From Lunularia cruciata (lineage: Eukaryota; Streptophyta; Marchantiopsida; Lunulariales; Lunulariaceae), in contig OX419761.1 of the NCBI GenBank assembly GCA_948567375.1, forward strand, positions 60,363,089 to 60,427,088: a DNA stretch of 64,000 nucleotides, read 5' to 3'. The position numbers and the translations under genes were made by a program. This document shows, in pieces, positions 34,353 through 45,830 of this stretch. The notes beneath the pieces are model-generated. The model ran no database searches and was not told where the DNA came from. It saw only the letters and a list, made by a program, of their open reading frames with translations. Position 1 is the stretch's first letter; the number at the start of each line of letters is the position of its first letter.

Positions 34353-34358
34353 AATAAA
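34353..34358 (+). terminator. Poly(A) signal of solo LTR G
   Basis: AATAAA about 180 bases after the ORF stop, followed by a T/G-rich stretch (GTGTTTGTGTTTGTGAGTG). Lies 2.78 kb from the TATA box. Confidence 0.55.
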
Positions 34359-34972
34359 GCAAAGTATTGATTTTAGTGCTCATTGCTTGAGCTTAATTCC
34401 GAGTCTCAACTCTGTGTTTGTGTTTGTGAGTGTTTGGAGAAATTTGAAGTGCAAATTATGTGTTTGTTGGATGTTTGATTCAACAGCCTTGGTCTTTATT
34501 CTATGTGTTTGATCTTGAGTGAAGTGCAATCAGAGCAATGCCTTGATAGATCAGAGAGGAATTGTAGTGTTAGTAGTATTTTGCAGTTGTAAGTGCAGCA
34601 TAGTGTTGATGTAAAGCAATTTTGATAAGGAAGTTATGCTTTCAGTGGAGGGATGGAACAAAATTTTGAGGCAAAGTTGTTTTGTAGTGAAGTGCCATTT
34701 TTGGGAGTGACTGAATCATCACAATCAAGATTGTTTGGAAAGATTTGATGGAGTTGTGATTAAGTGTGACAAATTGTTGTGACGAGACTGCAAATTAGTG
34801 CTTGTTGCTCTCTTTTGGGTGTAGTTTCTACCTAAGAGATTAAAGATGCAACCAAGAAGAACTACTTGTTATTATTTAGACTTTGTATTTAGACATTTTT
34901 GACCAATATCTTTGCAGGAAGAAACTTTACTTACCTGATTACCGCAAAAGTGATATTTGCCGGGTTGTCACA

Positions 34973-35272
34973 AAATTGAATATTTTGTTTGGTTGTTAGG
35001 AAGTATATATGGGATGCACTAGTGAGAACGGCAATAGATTTTATGGTGGATTTGCAAGATTGAAGAGGTATCAATATCTATGGCAAGAAGTCTCTATCAA
35101 GTAAATTAATCACATTTATATTTGTAGGTATGTTTAAATATAAATTCTAGACATGTTTAATCACATAAATGAAGGATAATGGTTTCAACCTCATAAGAGT
35201 CTTATAAGATTTAAACCTTAGGAGAGAGTTAGAGTGATATAGAGAAAATGAAAGGAGTATAACAAGGAGTGG
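34973..35272. other. Unassigned spacer between solo LTRs G and J
   Basis: A/T-rich, no open frame of note and no similarity that I see to the flanking elements. Confidence 0.4.
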
Positions 35273-38200
35273 TGTGACAACCCGGCAAATATCACTTTTG
35301 CATAATCAAGTAAGTAAAGTTTGTTCCCATAGAGATACAAGTCAAAATTGGTCAAATACGAAGCAAAGTAACAATTTCAGTTCTTCTTGGTTGCATCTTT
35401 AATCTCTCAGGTAGAAACCACACCTAAAAGAAAGTAACAAGCACTGATTCACAGTCTTGTCATAAATTTACACTCCTTAATCACAATTCCTTCAATTCGT
35501 TCCAAACAATCTTGATTGTGATGATTCAGGCTCTCCCAAAAACGGCACTTCATTACAAAACAACTTTGCCCTAGAATTGTGTTCCACCCCTCCACTGAAG
35601 GCACAACTTCCTCGATCAAAATTGCTTCACATCAACTTCGCACTGCACTCACTAATGCAGAATACTACCAACACTACAATTCCTCTCAGATCTGTCAAGG
35701 CATTGCTCCGATTGCACTTCACTCAAGATCAAACACACAAAATGAAGATCAAGGCTGTGGAATCCAACATTCAACAAACACATTGACTTGCACTTCGAAT
35801 TTCTTCACACACTCACAAACACAATTGCAAAGTTGATACTCGAAATCAAGCTCAAGCGACGAGCACTGCTTCATAACACTTCGCTTTATCTATTCTCAGA
35901 AATAATGAGCATTGAACAACATTATATTGCGAATGCCACTCTTAAGTAGTGAATCAAATCGACAGTTCTAACAACTATACCGTTCTATAACAACTTTTCT
36001 AACCTGCAGATCCAAAATGACAATGCACTTCTTCATATTTGCCTCTTCAAATCTAAAAGATGTTACTAATCCAATCCGATGTCTACTTCTTCTTCGGCTT
36101 TCAATCCTGAACCCAAAGTAATCTTACTTCCTACTACTGTTTCCTCGGGTTTCAGATCATCTACTTCTTCTACCAGATCCAGCAATTCTCTTTCCTGATC
36201 TGAAATTTCACTAGTGGGCAATCTATCTAACTCCTTATCTCCCGACCCACTCTTCTTTAATGTCTCTGATGGTAAGTTCGAAGACATTTGGACTCCTATG
36301 TTATCTACTTTGGGTTTAACTCTAACATCTTTCCGAAGTTTTTCTAGCTCTATTTTCACTAAGTCTAATCTAATTGAAATGTTATCCTCTACCTCTAAAA
36401 CCTTTCTGTCTACACAAGTTCTTAATTTGATTAACAAGACATTCATCTTGGTGTCTTTTGCTTGTCTGCGCCTCGTCTCCTGCACCAACAGTTTTAACTC
36501 GTGCAGTCGTGCTTCTTCAATTCAAACATTGGCTTCTGTACTTAACATCGCGTTCACCCTGAGGACTATCTCCTTCAATGGTTCCAATCTTGTCTTCCTT
36601 TCTTGTTCCCGATCTGCAAGCCATTCCTCTCGGTAAATTGCCAACTCTGCCTCAAACTTAGCTTTCATCATCTCCTTCTCCTTCTCCTTCTATACAACTT
36701 TCTCTTCCTGATTAGGAAGTAACTCTCGTAATCTTTCTTCTTCTCTATACCGTGCAGCCAACTCTCTTTGCCAGAGTTGCTTCTTCTCCTCCATACTCTC
36801 CATCACTCTATCGAGCTCTTCATCCTTTGATGCTACCCTCGCCATAGCATGGTTTACTTCTACTCTTGAATCAACAAACTGCTGGTTCAAGATTTTGTAT
36901 TCAGCTACGTGTCTCTCTCTTGCTATGTCACTCTTCCTCGCAAGATCCTCTCGATAGCTCACTTCCCACTTCAGGTCTTCAATTACCTGACTTCTCTCTA
37001 CTGCCTCCGCTCATAGTACTTCTCTATCCTCATCACCTCGGGTTACACCTCTCTTTCAACTCCGAGTTTTCTTCTTCTAATCTTGATAAGACCTGCAAAA
37101 CAGTCTTCACCTCTGGACAAATCGACTGCATCTCCTTCTTCTTGTACTCCAGTTTCACCAACAGCGGACACACCACCTCTCGCAGGTACTCGACTCCATC
37201 ACTGGCAACTACTTCCTCCCACGGAGTGGTCTCTCTTCTCTCCTTGTGTTCTCCTGATACTCACCTTCTTCTCTGGAGTCTTTGTATTGGGATTGATGCC
37301 TCACTACCCGAGCTTTCTCCTGCCTCTTCCTTCACGTTACTCGGCCCCGCTTCACACTTTGCCTTACGTCTCGAGCAAACCCCTCGCTGCACTGCAATCT
37401 TCCTTTCCTCGGGCACCGAGACTTCCTTTCCAACGACGAGTTGTCTTCAGCCTCCACCTCGGCTTGCACTTCTTCTTCTTCTTCATTAGCCGCTGGCACC
37501 GATGTCATCTCTCCTCATTCTTCACTATCACTACTTGTATCTCCACTCTGCAATGTCAGCTCAGGTTCCTCCTCATGTTCCGAGTCATCCGTCTTCAGCT
37601 CGGCCTTGCCTTCTGAGTCTTCATCTTCCGACTCAATCACCACCATACTTCGCCTCGGGTTACTTCTCTGCATCTTCCAAGGTTTCTTGCTTTCTTTAGC
37701 TTCTCCTTGCCGACTCCTCTTCTTTGCGGGGTACTCACTATGACCTCCACGTTCTTCCCTGTCTTTGCGTAGTAGTCGTCAGTGCTCCGGATTTGGAGAA
37801 TGTACTGCTACTCCTTGACGTCGACCTCCTTTCCCAAATCAGGATGGAAGTGTGACACTATCCGAGTCCGCTCTGCCGAGTTCAATAAATTGAGCCCAAG
37901 GTCAAAGTGTGCTACAAACGGCACAATGTAGTATGGAGGCGACTTATCCCAAAAATTCCACACCATCTGCCTCGTTCTCCCGTGAAAACACCTCGCCCAA
38001 TTTATAGGTTCTCCTGCAAACAACTTATGGAAGAACACCGCTTGGTGTTTCATCACATAAGTCGTTCTCTCAGGCTTCAAGATCGCCATGAGAGCACTCA
38101 CGATCCCTCTCTTCACTGGATCCTTGTAACTCTCAACTTTGTACCCATTCTTTGTTCTTTTCAACGAGAAGGCATCTCTCACCTCCTGCGTCTCCTGAGC

Positions 38201-39048
38201 TATCTCTCCTTTCCCCAAGAATGTGGCTCCCTGCTCCGAGCCTGCCTCCTTCCTGAGTACAAGTCTCCAATCCGACTATGTCCAACAAGCCGGATTTCCT
38301 CTCTTCCCTTCTTCCTTGGGTCCATCGAGACACTTACTCTCGATGATTTCTGTCATGAATCCTGGAAAACTCATGTCCAGTTCCATGCCAGAAATGTGAT
38401 CCGAAGTCGGCTCAAGACTTCAATCCTTGCTACACATCTAATCTCCAAATCACATGATTTCTCACTACAAATTCGGAGTTCTTCTTCCCTCCTCCCATCT
38501 CTTCTACTTTCTCACTTTCTCTTGATTTCACTCTCGCGACTTCTCCCTTGTGCACTAACACGAGTCCAACTCTATTTCCCTTTCCCTGATCACCTGCAAG
38601 ATGACTCCTCAACGGTGAAGGAAAATTGCTTGACATTTCGTCGTCGCAGTTTTGATTTTTATAGAGTTGTGCTTTTTGTCTTCTGTCACTTCGAGTTCCT
38701 ACCAAGAAATCATACCTCCAACATGCACCTATCACTGTCAATCAACCTTTGCGCGTATGAGCCGCCAGTTTTCAAATGGCCCCTTCTTGAATTTCTCGCC
38801 CCGACGAAAGGTTGTTAGACTATCTTCACCTCGGGTTGAGCTCCCTCCAATCCAAAGACAATTTACTTTGGGTTGTATGCTGACAGGGCATTTCCGAGTA
38901 CTTCGCCTTATGACCTGAAGTCACTTTACTTCAGGTTTCATCCTGAAGACTCCTTTCTTTGCTTTCTTTGGCCATACAAGCGCAATCTGACTTCTCTATA
39001 CAACTTCTTCTCCTTTATTTTGAAAAAACAAAAAATGTGGGCACCACA
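35273..39048 (-). repeat. Solo LTR J
   Basis: A 3776-bp long LTR on the minus strand, from TGTGGTGCCCAC (39048) to GTTGTCACA (35273), with no primer site, gag or pol attached. It is flanked by AGTGG (35268-35272) and TGTGG (39049-39053), a 5-bp target duplication with one mismatch. That indicates a true solo LTR formed by recombination between the two LTRs of one insertion. Confidence 0.92.
36066..38636 (-). pseudogene. LTR-embedded ORF of solo LTR J
   Basis: The ATG of MSSNF is at 38636, with TATAAAA at 38663-38657 before it. The conserved MGGGKKNSEF start is present. The conserved domain is split by one-base losses (for example near 38430 and 37735). The acidic middle is at 37650-37300, the coiled coil at 37130-36560 (open 36962-36690) and the tail (VEVDDLKPEETVVGSKI region) ends at 36066. 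It keeps a sense codon (GAACAAGAA) where B has a TGA at 18962. Closest to A and B. Confidence 0.78.
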
Positions 39049-39787
39049 TGTGGCTACTTCTTGTAAGAGGAGTATCAAAGATTATAACTTCATGGAATGT
39101 CCAAGTCCAACCTCTCCTTCAATTGCTCTTTGAGGCTCCTTGGAAGAGCATCCATTGGTGCAAGAAGCCTAGTGGATTCCATGTCTCTAACATAAGTTAT
39201 TGGAGGCATAGGTCCTTGGGTTCTAACGGATAGCTAACATAATGCGTTGTTGGTTGGCACCATCACCCATGTATGGTTTTCAAAGCAAATGGCTGCATGA
39301 GGAATCATATTTGGTCTGTGTGCATATCACAAATCCTCATGGACAATTATAGGAATTATTGGGTTTCTTACTCCCAATCCATGCAATAAGGCACATGCAA
39401 TCCTTTAACTATGTGCTTCTTGGACTCTAGGATGTAAGCTAGAGCTCAAGGGCCATTAGGGTTACTAGAGTCTTCTTCCTTGTTGTTGAGATCCACATCT
39501 CACTTCTTGTCAAAGCATTTGATCATGCAACTACTCAGTGTGTCATAATACAATGAATACTTGAAGGGCTAAGTGTGGACATGCATCACTTGTTTCTCCA
39601 AGATTGTCAAAGGAACCTCAAATGTAAGAACAAAATTGGTACAAGTTCTTTGTCCAATTGCTTGGACATAATCCTTAACTCCCAGACTATGGTATTGATT
39701 GGTATGCCTTGGGACACAAGATGTGTATGATAGGGGCATTATATGAAGCTTGCAACTTCATAACCTTGTTTCGGTGACCAAGCTTCA
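39049..39787 (+). other. Spacer with possible LINE endonuclease relic
   Basis: Around 39070-39240 one frame gives IITSWNVQVQ, and then SNISYWRHRSLGSNG after 120 bases. This faintly resembles the start of a LINE apurinic endonuclease (the usual W-N-V-R-G block). Stops are frequent, and no reverse transcriptase or poly(A) tail is seen. The rest shows nothing recognisable. Confidence 0.25.
39783..39787. repeat. Target-site duplication of element C, left copy
   Basis: CTTCA, repeated exactly at 60193-60197 on the other side of element C. The 5-bp length is normal for gypsy integrases. Confidence 0.85.
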
Positions 39788-42388
39788 TATGACAACCCGG
39801 AAAATATCACTTTTGCGGTAATCAGGTAAGTAAAGTTCATTCCCACAAAGATAAGAGTCAGAAATGTCCAAATACAAAGCAAAGTAACAATCTTAAACTA
39901 AACCCTAAAATCTTAAATAGTGAAGCAAATGACAATTACTAACAACTATACCGTTCTACAACAACTTTCCTAACCTACAGATCCAAAATGACAATCCACC
40001 TCTTCATATCTACCTCTTCAAATCTCAAATCTATTACTACTCCAATCCGATGTCTATCTTGACTTTGGCTTCCAACCCAAAGTAACTTCACTTACTACTC
40101 TATCTTTGGGTTTCAAAACTACTAATTCCTCTTCCAATTCCACCACTTCTTCTTTCTGATCTACAATTACTTTGGTGTGTAATCTATCTAACTCTTTATC
40201 TTCAGACCCACTCTTCTCTAATATCTCCACTGGTTACTCCAAAGATATCTTTACTCCTATGTCATCTACTTTTGGTTTTGCTCTTACATCCCACTTCTCT
40301 CTTCAAGCTCTCAATAACTTGATTTTGCACTATTGCATCTACTCGTAGCAGTTCCATTTCCTCTTCACTTCGGATTATACTCTTCTTCAATTTTGAGTTC
40401 TCTTCTTCCAATCAAGCTAACACCTGCAATATAGTCTTCACCTCCGAACACGTCAACTGCATCTCCTTCTTCTTGTGCTCTAACTTGACTAACAATGGGC
40501 ACACAATCTCCCTCAGATATTCTACTCCTTCATTCGGAGTTATCTTGGCTTGCGGACTTATCTCTTTCTTTGCCTCTTCCTCACTCAACACTTGCCTTCT
40601 TAGCCGCAATTGCCTTATGGGAATGGATTCTTTGCTCCCCAAACTTCCACTCTCCACTTCTCTTACCTTACTTGGCCCCGCTTCATTCTTTGCCTTATGT
40701 CTGGAACGGACTCCGCTCTAAATTGTAACTCTCTTTTCCTCGTACTCTAGAACTTCATCTTCATGTTTCAAGTTACTTTTCTCCTCCGTCTCCGTCTTGG
40801 CTTCCTCCTCTTTGGGTACTGATTGCATCTCTACTCTGTAATCACTAGCACTACTTGTGTCCCCACTCTAAAGTGTGAACTCGGGTTCTTCCTCCTTCTC
40901 TGAGTCTTTGGACTTGCACTTAGCCTCCCCTTCCAACTCTTCATTTGATGATGCAATTACCACCGGTTCTCTCCTCAGGTTCACCTTTCTAGCTTTCTGA
41001 GGTTGTGCCTTCTCTACTTCTTCTTCTTCTCCTTGTGGACTCCTCTTCTTTGACTTTGGAGTACTCACCTTCAATTGCACACTCTCCCCCGTCGGCTCGT
41101 AGTACTCGTCGCTACTCCTGATTTGTAGGATGTATTGCTGCTCCTCCACATCAACATCTCTTCTCAAGTTGGGGTGGAAATGGGATACCATCTTATGTCT
41201 CTCCGCCGCATTGAGCAAGTTCAGCTTGAGATAGGAGTGGGATGCAAATGGCACAATGTAATGTAGAGGCAACTTGTCTCACAAATTCCACATCATTTAT
41301 TGAGTCCTCTGATGGAAACACTTTGCCCAATTAATTGGCTCTCCTGCAAACATCTTATGGAAGAACACTGCTTGGTGCTTCATCACATAGGTTGTTCTCT
41401 CCAGCTTCAAGATTGCCATTAGAGCACTCACAATCCTCCTCTTCATAGGATCCTTATAGCTCTCCACTTTGTAGCATTCTTTGTGCGCTTTGAAGAGAAC
41501 GTTTCTCTCACTTCTTGGTTTTCTTTGGCTAATTATCCTTTCCCCAAGAACGTGGCCCCATGCTCTGTGCCTACTTCTCTCTCGAGTACTAATCTCCAAT
41601 CCGACTCTGTCCATTGAGATGGATTTCCTCTCTTCCCTTCTTCTTGAAGGCCATCGAGACACTTACTCTTGATGATCTCAGTCATGAAACTTGGAAAACT
41701 AACATTCCAGTTCCATGCCAAGATGTGATCTGAAGCCTACTCACGACCTCGATTCTCACAATCACATTAACCTCCAAATTGCATGATTTCTCAATGCAAA
41801 TTTGGAGTTTTTCTTCCCACCTCCCATCTTTCTCTCTTCCACTCTAGGTTGGAGACTATGCTTCCTACTAATTCCTGGATTAACTTTCTTGACACACCAG
41901 TGCATCTTTGACTACACTTCCCTTCCCATGATCTCTTGCATGACAACTTCTTAATGGCGATGGAAAATTGCTTGTCATTGCTTCATCTTTAGCCCAAATT
42001 TTATAGTGGCACACCTCCTCTGTCTTTCTTCACTTCAAGTTTCTACCAAGAACTCACACCTCTTGCATGCTCCTATCACTGTCAATTGTCCCTCACGCGT
42101 ATGACCACCATTTTTGTGAAAAATACCTTCTTGAATATCTCATCCCAAAGGAAAGTTGTTACATTGTCCTCAAGTCAGGTTGAGCGCCCACGAGACAAAG
42201 TCTCCTTACTTTGGGTTGCATGCTCACAGTGCAATTTCAAGTACCTTGCCTTCTAACACAAAGTCACTTTACCTTGGGTTACACCTCGAGGAGACTTTTC
42301 TTTGCCTTCTTCTGCCATACATGCGCAATTCAACTTCTTCTGTACACTTCTTCTTCAGAAATAAGGAAAACAAAATGTGGGTACTACA
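39788..42388 (-). repeat. 3' LTR of element C, with two large deletions
   Basis: Runs from TGTAGTACCCAC (42388) to a mutated terminus (TATGACAACCC, complement of GGGTTGTCATA). At 2601 bp it is about 1.2 kb shorter than its 5' partner. One gap is near 39898 (partner 48605-49190; the U5 and poly(A) part is lost) and another near 40290 (most of the coiled-coil coding is lost). At the first gap about 20 bases of filler repeat the AAATCTTA found at the edge. TATAAAA at 41999-42005. Confidence 0.9.
40037..41978 (-). pseudogene. LTR-embedded ORF in the 3' LTR of C (deleted)
   Basis: The ATG of MTSNF is at 41978. Conserved blocks include YKDPMKRRIVSALMAILK, YVMKHQAVFFHKMFAGEPIN, FHPNLRRDVDVEEQQYILQI (41662-41100), an acidic segment near 40930, and the SEGVEYLREIVCPLLVKLEH-like start of the coil (40657-40412). 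Most of the coil is deleted; stops and frameshifts are common. Confidence 0.7.
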
Positions 42389-43730
42389 TACCCCTTCCCT
42401 CAAATGTGAGCATCCCCACAAACATAGACCTTGAGTGTCTTAGAGACTTCCAAGTCTATGGTCCAATATCTCCAGACTCTCCACTCATTCACTTGAGTGG
42501 CAAATGGTTGCCCTTTCAAGTTTGCAAGTTAAATGGACCCATTGTCATAAAGATGAAGAACTCAATAAGGCTCCATCCATCTCAAATGCAGTTTCCCTAG
42601 AAAAAATATTTGGCAATTGTCGTATAACAAAACCAAATCTCCTTCACAAACAGTCATAGGCTTGATGTGCTTATCATGCTATACTTTTTGTTGTTCTTGT
42701 ACTTCTTTCATGGTTTGCATTGCATCGTCTCTTTTCTCTTCTAACCACATCAGTTGATGGATTCGAAGCTCCTAACTTTCTTTGTCCAAAAATTGTTCTT
42801 TGCAAAGAATCCGATATGTCGGGACTTCAAATTCAATTGGTAGTATGGGGTGCAAGCCGTAAATCAAGAAGTATGGATTTTGCTTGGTTGTGATGTTTTA
42901 TGTTGTTCAATATGCCCACAATGCGGCTGGTAATTTTGTATCCTAGTCATAGGCATAATTGACAATCACCTTATTTAGAATTTTGCAAAGTAACCCATTT
43001 GCCTTTTCCGTTAAGCCATTTGCTTTTGGATTATAAGGAGTCGCCTTCCAATGTTAATCTGCAAGTATTTTTTTAACACCTCTATCACATGGTTCAAGAA
43101 ATATGTCCCTCTGTCACTGACCAATTCCAGAGGACATCAGTATCAAGAGATGATGTTTCAAAAGAAAAATTCCGCCACTGTTTTTGCATCATCTTTGTGA
43201 GTTGTTTCAGCTTTGACCATCTTGGTAGCATAGTCAGTACAAACCAAAATGTAGCATTTTCTCGTGACTTGGGTTATCGGTTGTATTGGTCCTACATAAT
43301 CAATTCCTCATTTCTCAAATGGGACCAAGGGTAATATTGGTCTCAAAGGCCATTGGGAAGTAGCCGTCGGCTTTCCTGTTCTTTGACAAGCATCATAGCT
43401 TTGAATATGGGCATGTGTGTCTTTGTACATCATAGGCCACCAGTACCCTAAAGAAAGAATCTTCTTTACAGTATCCTTCAAAGCATAGTGTCCCCCTGAT
43501 GCTTTGGAGTGTAAAGACTCAATTACGCCTCCAAGTTCGTGTGACTCCAAGCATCGCCAAAGTACTTTGTCTTTGCCTATCTTGAATAAAATGTTGTGTT
43601 TTAGCTGATATGGCCCCATTTTCCTAAGAAAGACTGCCCTTTGCTCCGGGTCCAGCCCTTCAAGATAGTGGATAGTATGCACATAATGATATTTGGCTGC
43701 ATACCTCGTACTTTGCATTGCTGTTCATTG
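42389..43730 (-). pseudogene. int: Element C integrase relic
   Basis: The N-terminal part is readable (LHSKASGGHYALKDTVKKIL; 43718-43308), but the first zinc cysteine is Tyr (QSYDACQRTGKPT). The catalytic core is broken by frameshifts: PVSDRG/NGLTEKANGLL-equivalent stretches are visible near 43120 and 43010. The C-terminal tail (GKLHLRW-equivalent) is near 42600. It ends at the purine tract 42389-42401. Confidence 0.82.
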
Positions 43731-45069
43731 ATATAACTCTTCATCAAGGAACCAATTGTTGATCTCCCGTTCCTAGTCTTGAGTTTCTAACCAGGATAGG
43801 TAGTCCACATTTGAATGCAAAGCTCCCTTCCTTACTTGTACAGTATATGTGAATTCTTGTAACAACAAGATCCATCTTGCAATTTGCCTGGACAAACCTT
43901 CCTTCTTAACCAAATGTTGTAATGTGTAATGGTCAACATAGAAGACAAACTTGTATCCAAGCAGGTAGTGGCAAAATTTCTTGCAGGCATACACCATTCC
44001 AAGTGCTTCTTCTTTCAGTCATTGAATAGTTCTTTTCTGAAACTGAAAGTTGTCTATTGGCGTAATAGATGGGGTAATCTTTCTTCTTGTCATCCTTCTG
44101 ACTCAAGACTACTCCAATTGCCATGGACAAAGTATCCACATATACATGAAAAGGGACATCCCAATTTGGGGGCCCTCATGACTGGTGCTTCAACCAGTTT
44201 CTTCTTCAATACTTGGAAAGCTTCTTCTTGATTTACTTCCCATAGGTAGTCTTCGGATTTCTTTAAAAGCTTTGTAAGGGGTGCAACAAGCACCACATAG
44301 TTTGAAACAAAACATATGTAGTATCCAACATGTCCCAAGAAGGCTTGCAGCTCCCTAATGTTCTTCAGAGCTTCCAAAGCTGAGATTACTTTGACATTCT
44401 TGACATCAACTTCAATACCTTGGCTTGACACCCGATGCTCCAAAAGAATTCCCTCCTTTATTACAAAGAAGCATTTCTCCGGGTGTAATGACAAACCGGC
44501 AAAATGACACCTTTCAAAAGTTTAGCAAAGGTAATCCAAATGTACATCTCTTTGCCCAAACACACAAAAATCATCAATGAAGACTTCCATAAATTTGCGC
44601 ATGAAATCCTTGAAGATCAAATTCATCATCCTCTGGAAAGGGGTCAAGTGCCACAATCAGTCATGAATGTGGTCTTATATTTCTCCTCTTCTTGGATGGA
44701 CACTTGATTATACCCTAAAAATCCATTAAGAAAACTATAACAAGGGTGACCAACTACTTGGTCCAAAATTGTATCGATAAAAGGCAAGATATGATGATCC
44801 TTCCTTGTGACTGCATTTAACTTGCAGAAATCTTGGCACACTCGGATCTTCCCCATTTTCTTCTTTGGGACAATGACAATGGGGGAGACCCACTCACTAC
44901 TTAAGACAAGAAAGATTATTTCTGCCCGTAAGTACTTGTTGATTTTGTCTTTCACCAAGAGAGAGTACTTTGGGTTCAAACAGTTGTCTTTGCCAAATCT
45001 GAACTGCACCTTCAATATGATCAATTCGGTGTTCTTTGAATTCTTGTGGAATAACCAACATTTGATCAA
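43731..45069 (-). pseudogene. pol: Element C RT and RNase H relic, RT core motif deleted
   Basis: RT blocks WVSPIVIVPKKKMGKIRVCQDF and NGFLGYNQVSIQEEE are present. Then a deletion near 44640 removes the stretch equal to FAYNKMPLGLCNAPAT in A, a core part of the palm. FIDDF survives (44575-44570), as do YY-CFVSNY and the RNase H blocks (PIYYANRQLSVSEKNYS; MVYACKKFCHYLLG; FYVDHYTLQHL). Several frameshifts separate the pieces. Confidence 0.85.
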
Positions 45070-45226
45070 TAGACTAGGTGAATATATCCTTGAATTCTAT
45101 AAACAAGGCAATGTATCCTGCCAACTCCTCCAAAGTGACTGTCTTCAAAATTTTCAAAAATTTTCCTTCAGTCAAGACAACATCTTGACAGTCATCGGGG
45201 TTGATGACTCCTTCGACATGGCTTAC

Positions 45227-45830
45227 TCAGCTTAATCCAAGCTGAGCTGCCATCAAACTCCCTTCCTCCAAGTCAAGTTCACAAGAGGGGAGGTCATATG
45301 GGTCTTTGTCTTCTACATCCACCTCGTAACATTCCAAGTAATAGACTTTGACTTTGTCTTTGGAGTCTTCTGAGGATGAAGACAATGAGTCTTTAGATTT
45401 GTCCTCGTCTTCTAATGAACTCATTTCCTTGAGATGGGGAACCTTCGTCCAATTCACAGTCACCAACTTCTGGTCTTTGGACAAAATGTCCTTGAACCGT
45501 AGCTTTTGTTGGTGCCAATCCACCACAACTTGGGCATTGTACAACCAGGGTTTTCCAATCAACAATAGGTAACCAATGGTCATTGGTTATTGGTTGCAAT
45601 ACAATGTAGTTCAACTTGAAGGGCACTCCTCCAATAATTGTGGTAATGTTTGACAACATGCCCAATGGCCATCTCCTAGTTTGGTTTGCAAATTTCAAGA
45701 CTCGGGATGTTGGCTCAAACATATGATACCCCAGTATCCTCAGTCATAACATTCACATTGGAACCCAAATCAGTGGGTATCGATGTGATCATGCATCTTG
45801 CAATCTCCGCATCAACCTTGGGAGATCCTA
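45227..45830 (-). pseudogene. pro: Element C protease relic
   Basis: The catalytic DSGSG of B is TDLGSN here (serine to leucine, consistent with TCG to TTG), then a small deletion and frameshift near 45735. The downstream LLIGKPWLYNAQVVVDWHQQ block and the acidic linker are recognisable (45583-45227). Not functional. Confidence 0.82.

Larger units (their letters stand above)
31357..34972 (+). repeat. Solo LTR G, second part (after element B)
   Basis: Resumes the U3 (CAACCCAAAGTAAGGAAACTT), then has TATAAAA at 31574, the LTR ORF, AATAAA at 34353 and the terminus GCCGGGTTGTCACA at 34972. No internal region follows (next bases AAATTGAATATT), so G is a solo LTR left by LTR-LTR recombination, or a truncated copy. 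Its ORF is closer to that of C than to A, B or J. Confidence 0.85.

Noticed and set aside
39899..39912. AAACCCTAAA resembling one plant telomere repeat
   Set aside because: A single unit inside deletion filler; no tandem array.
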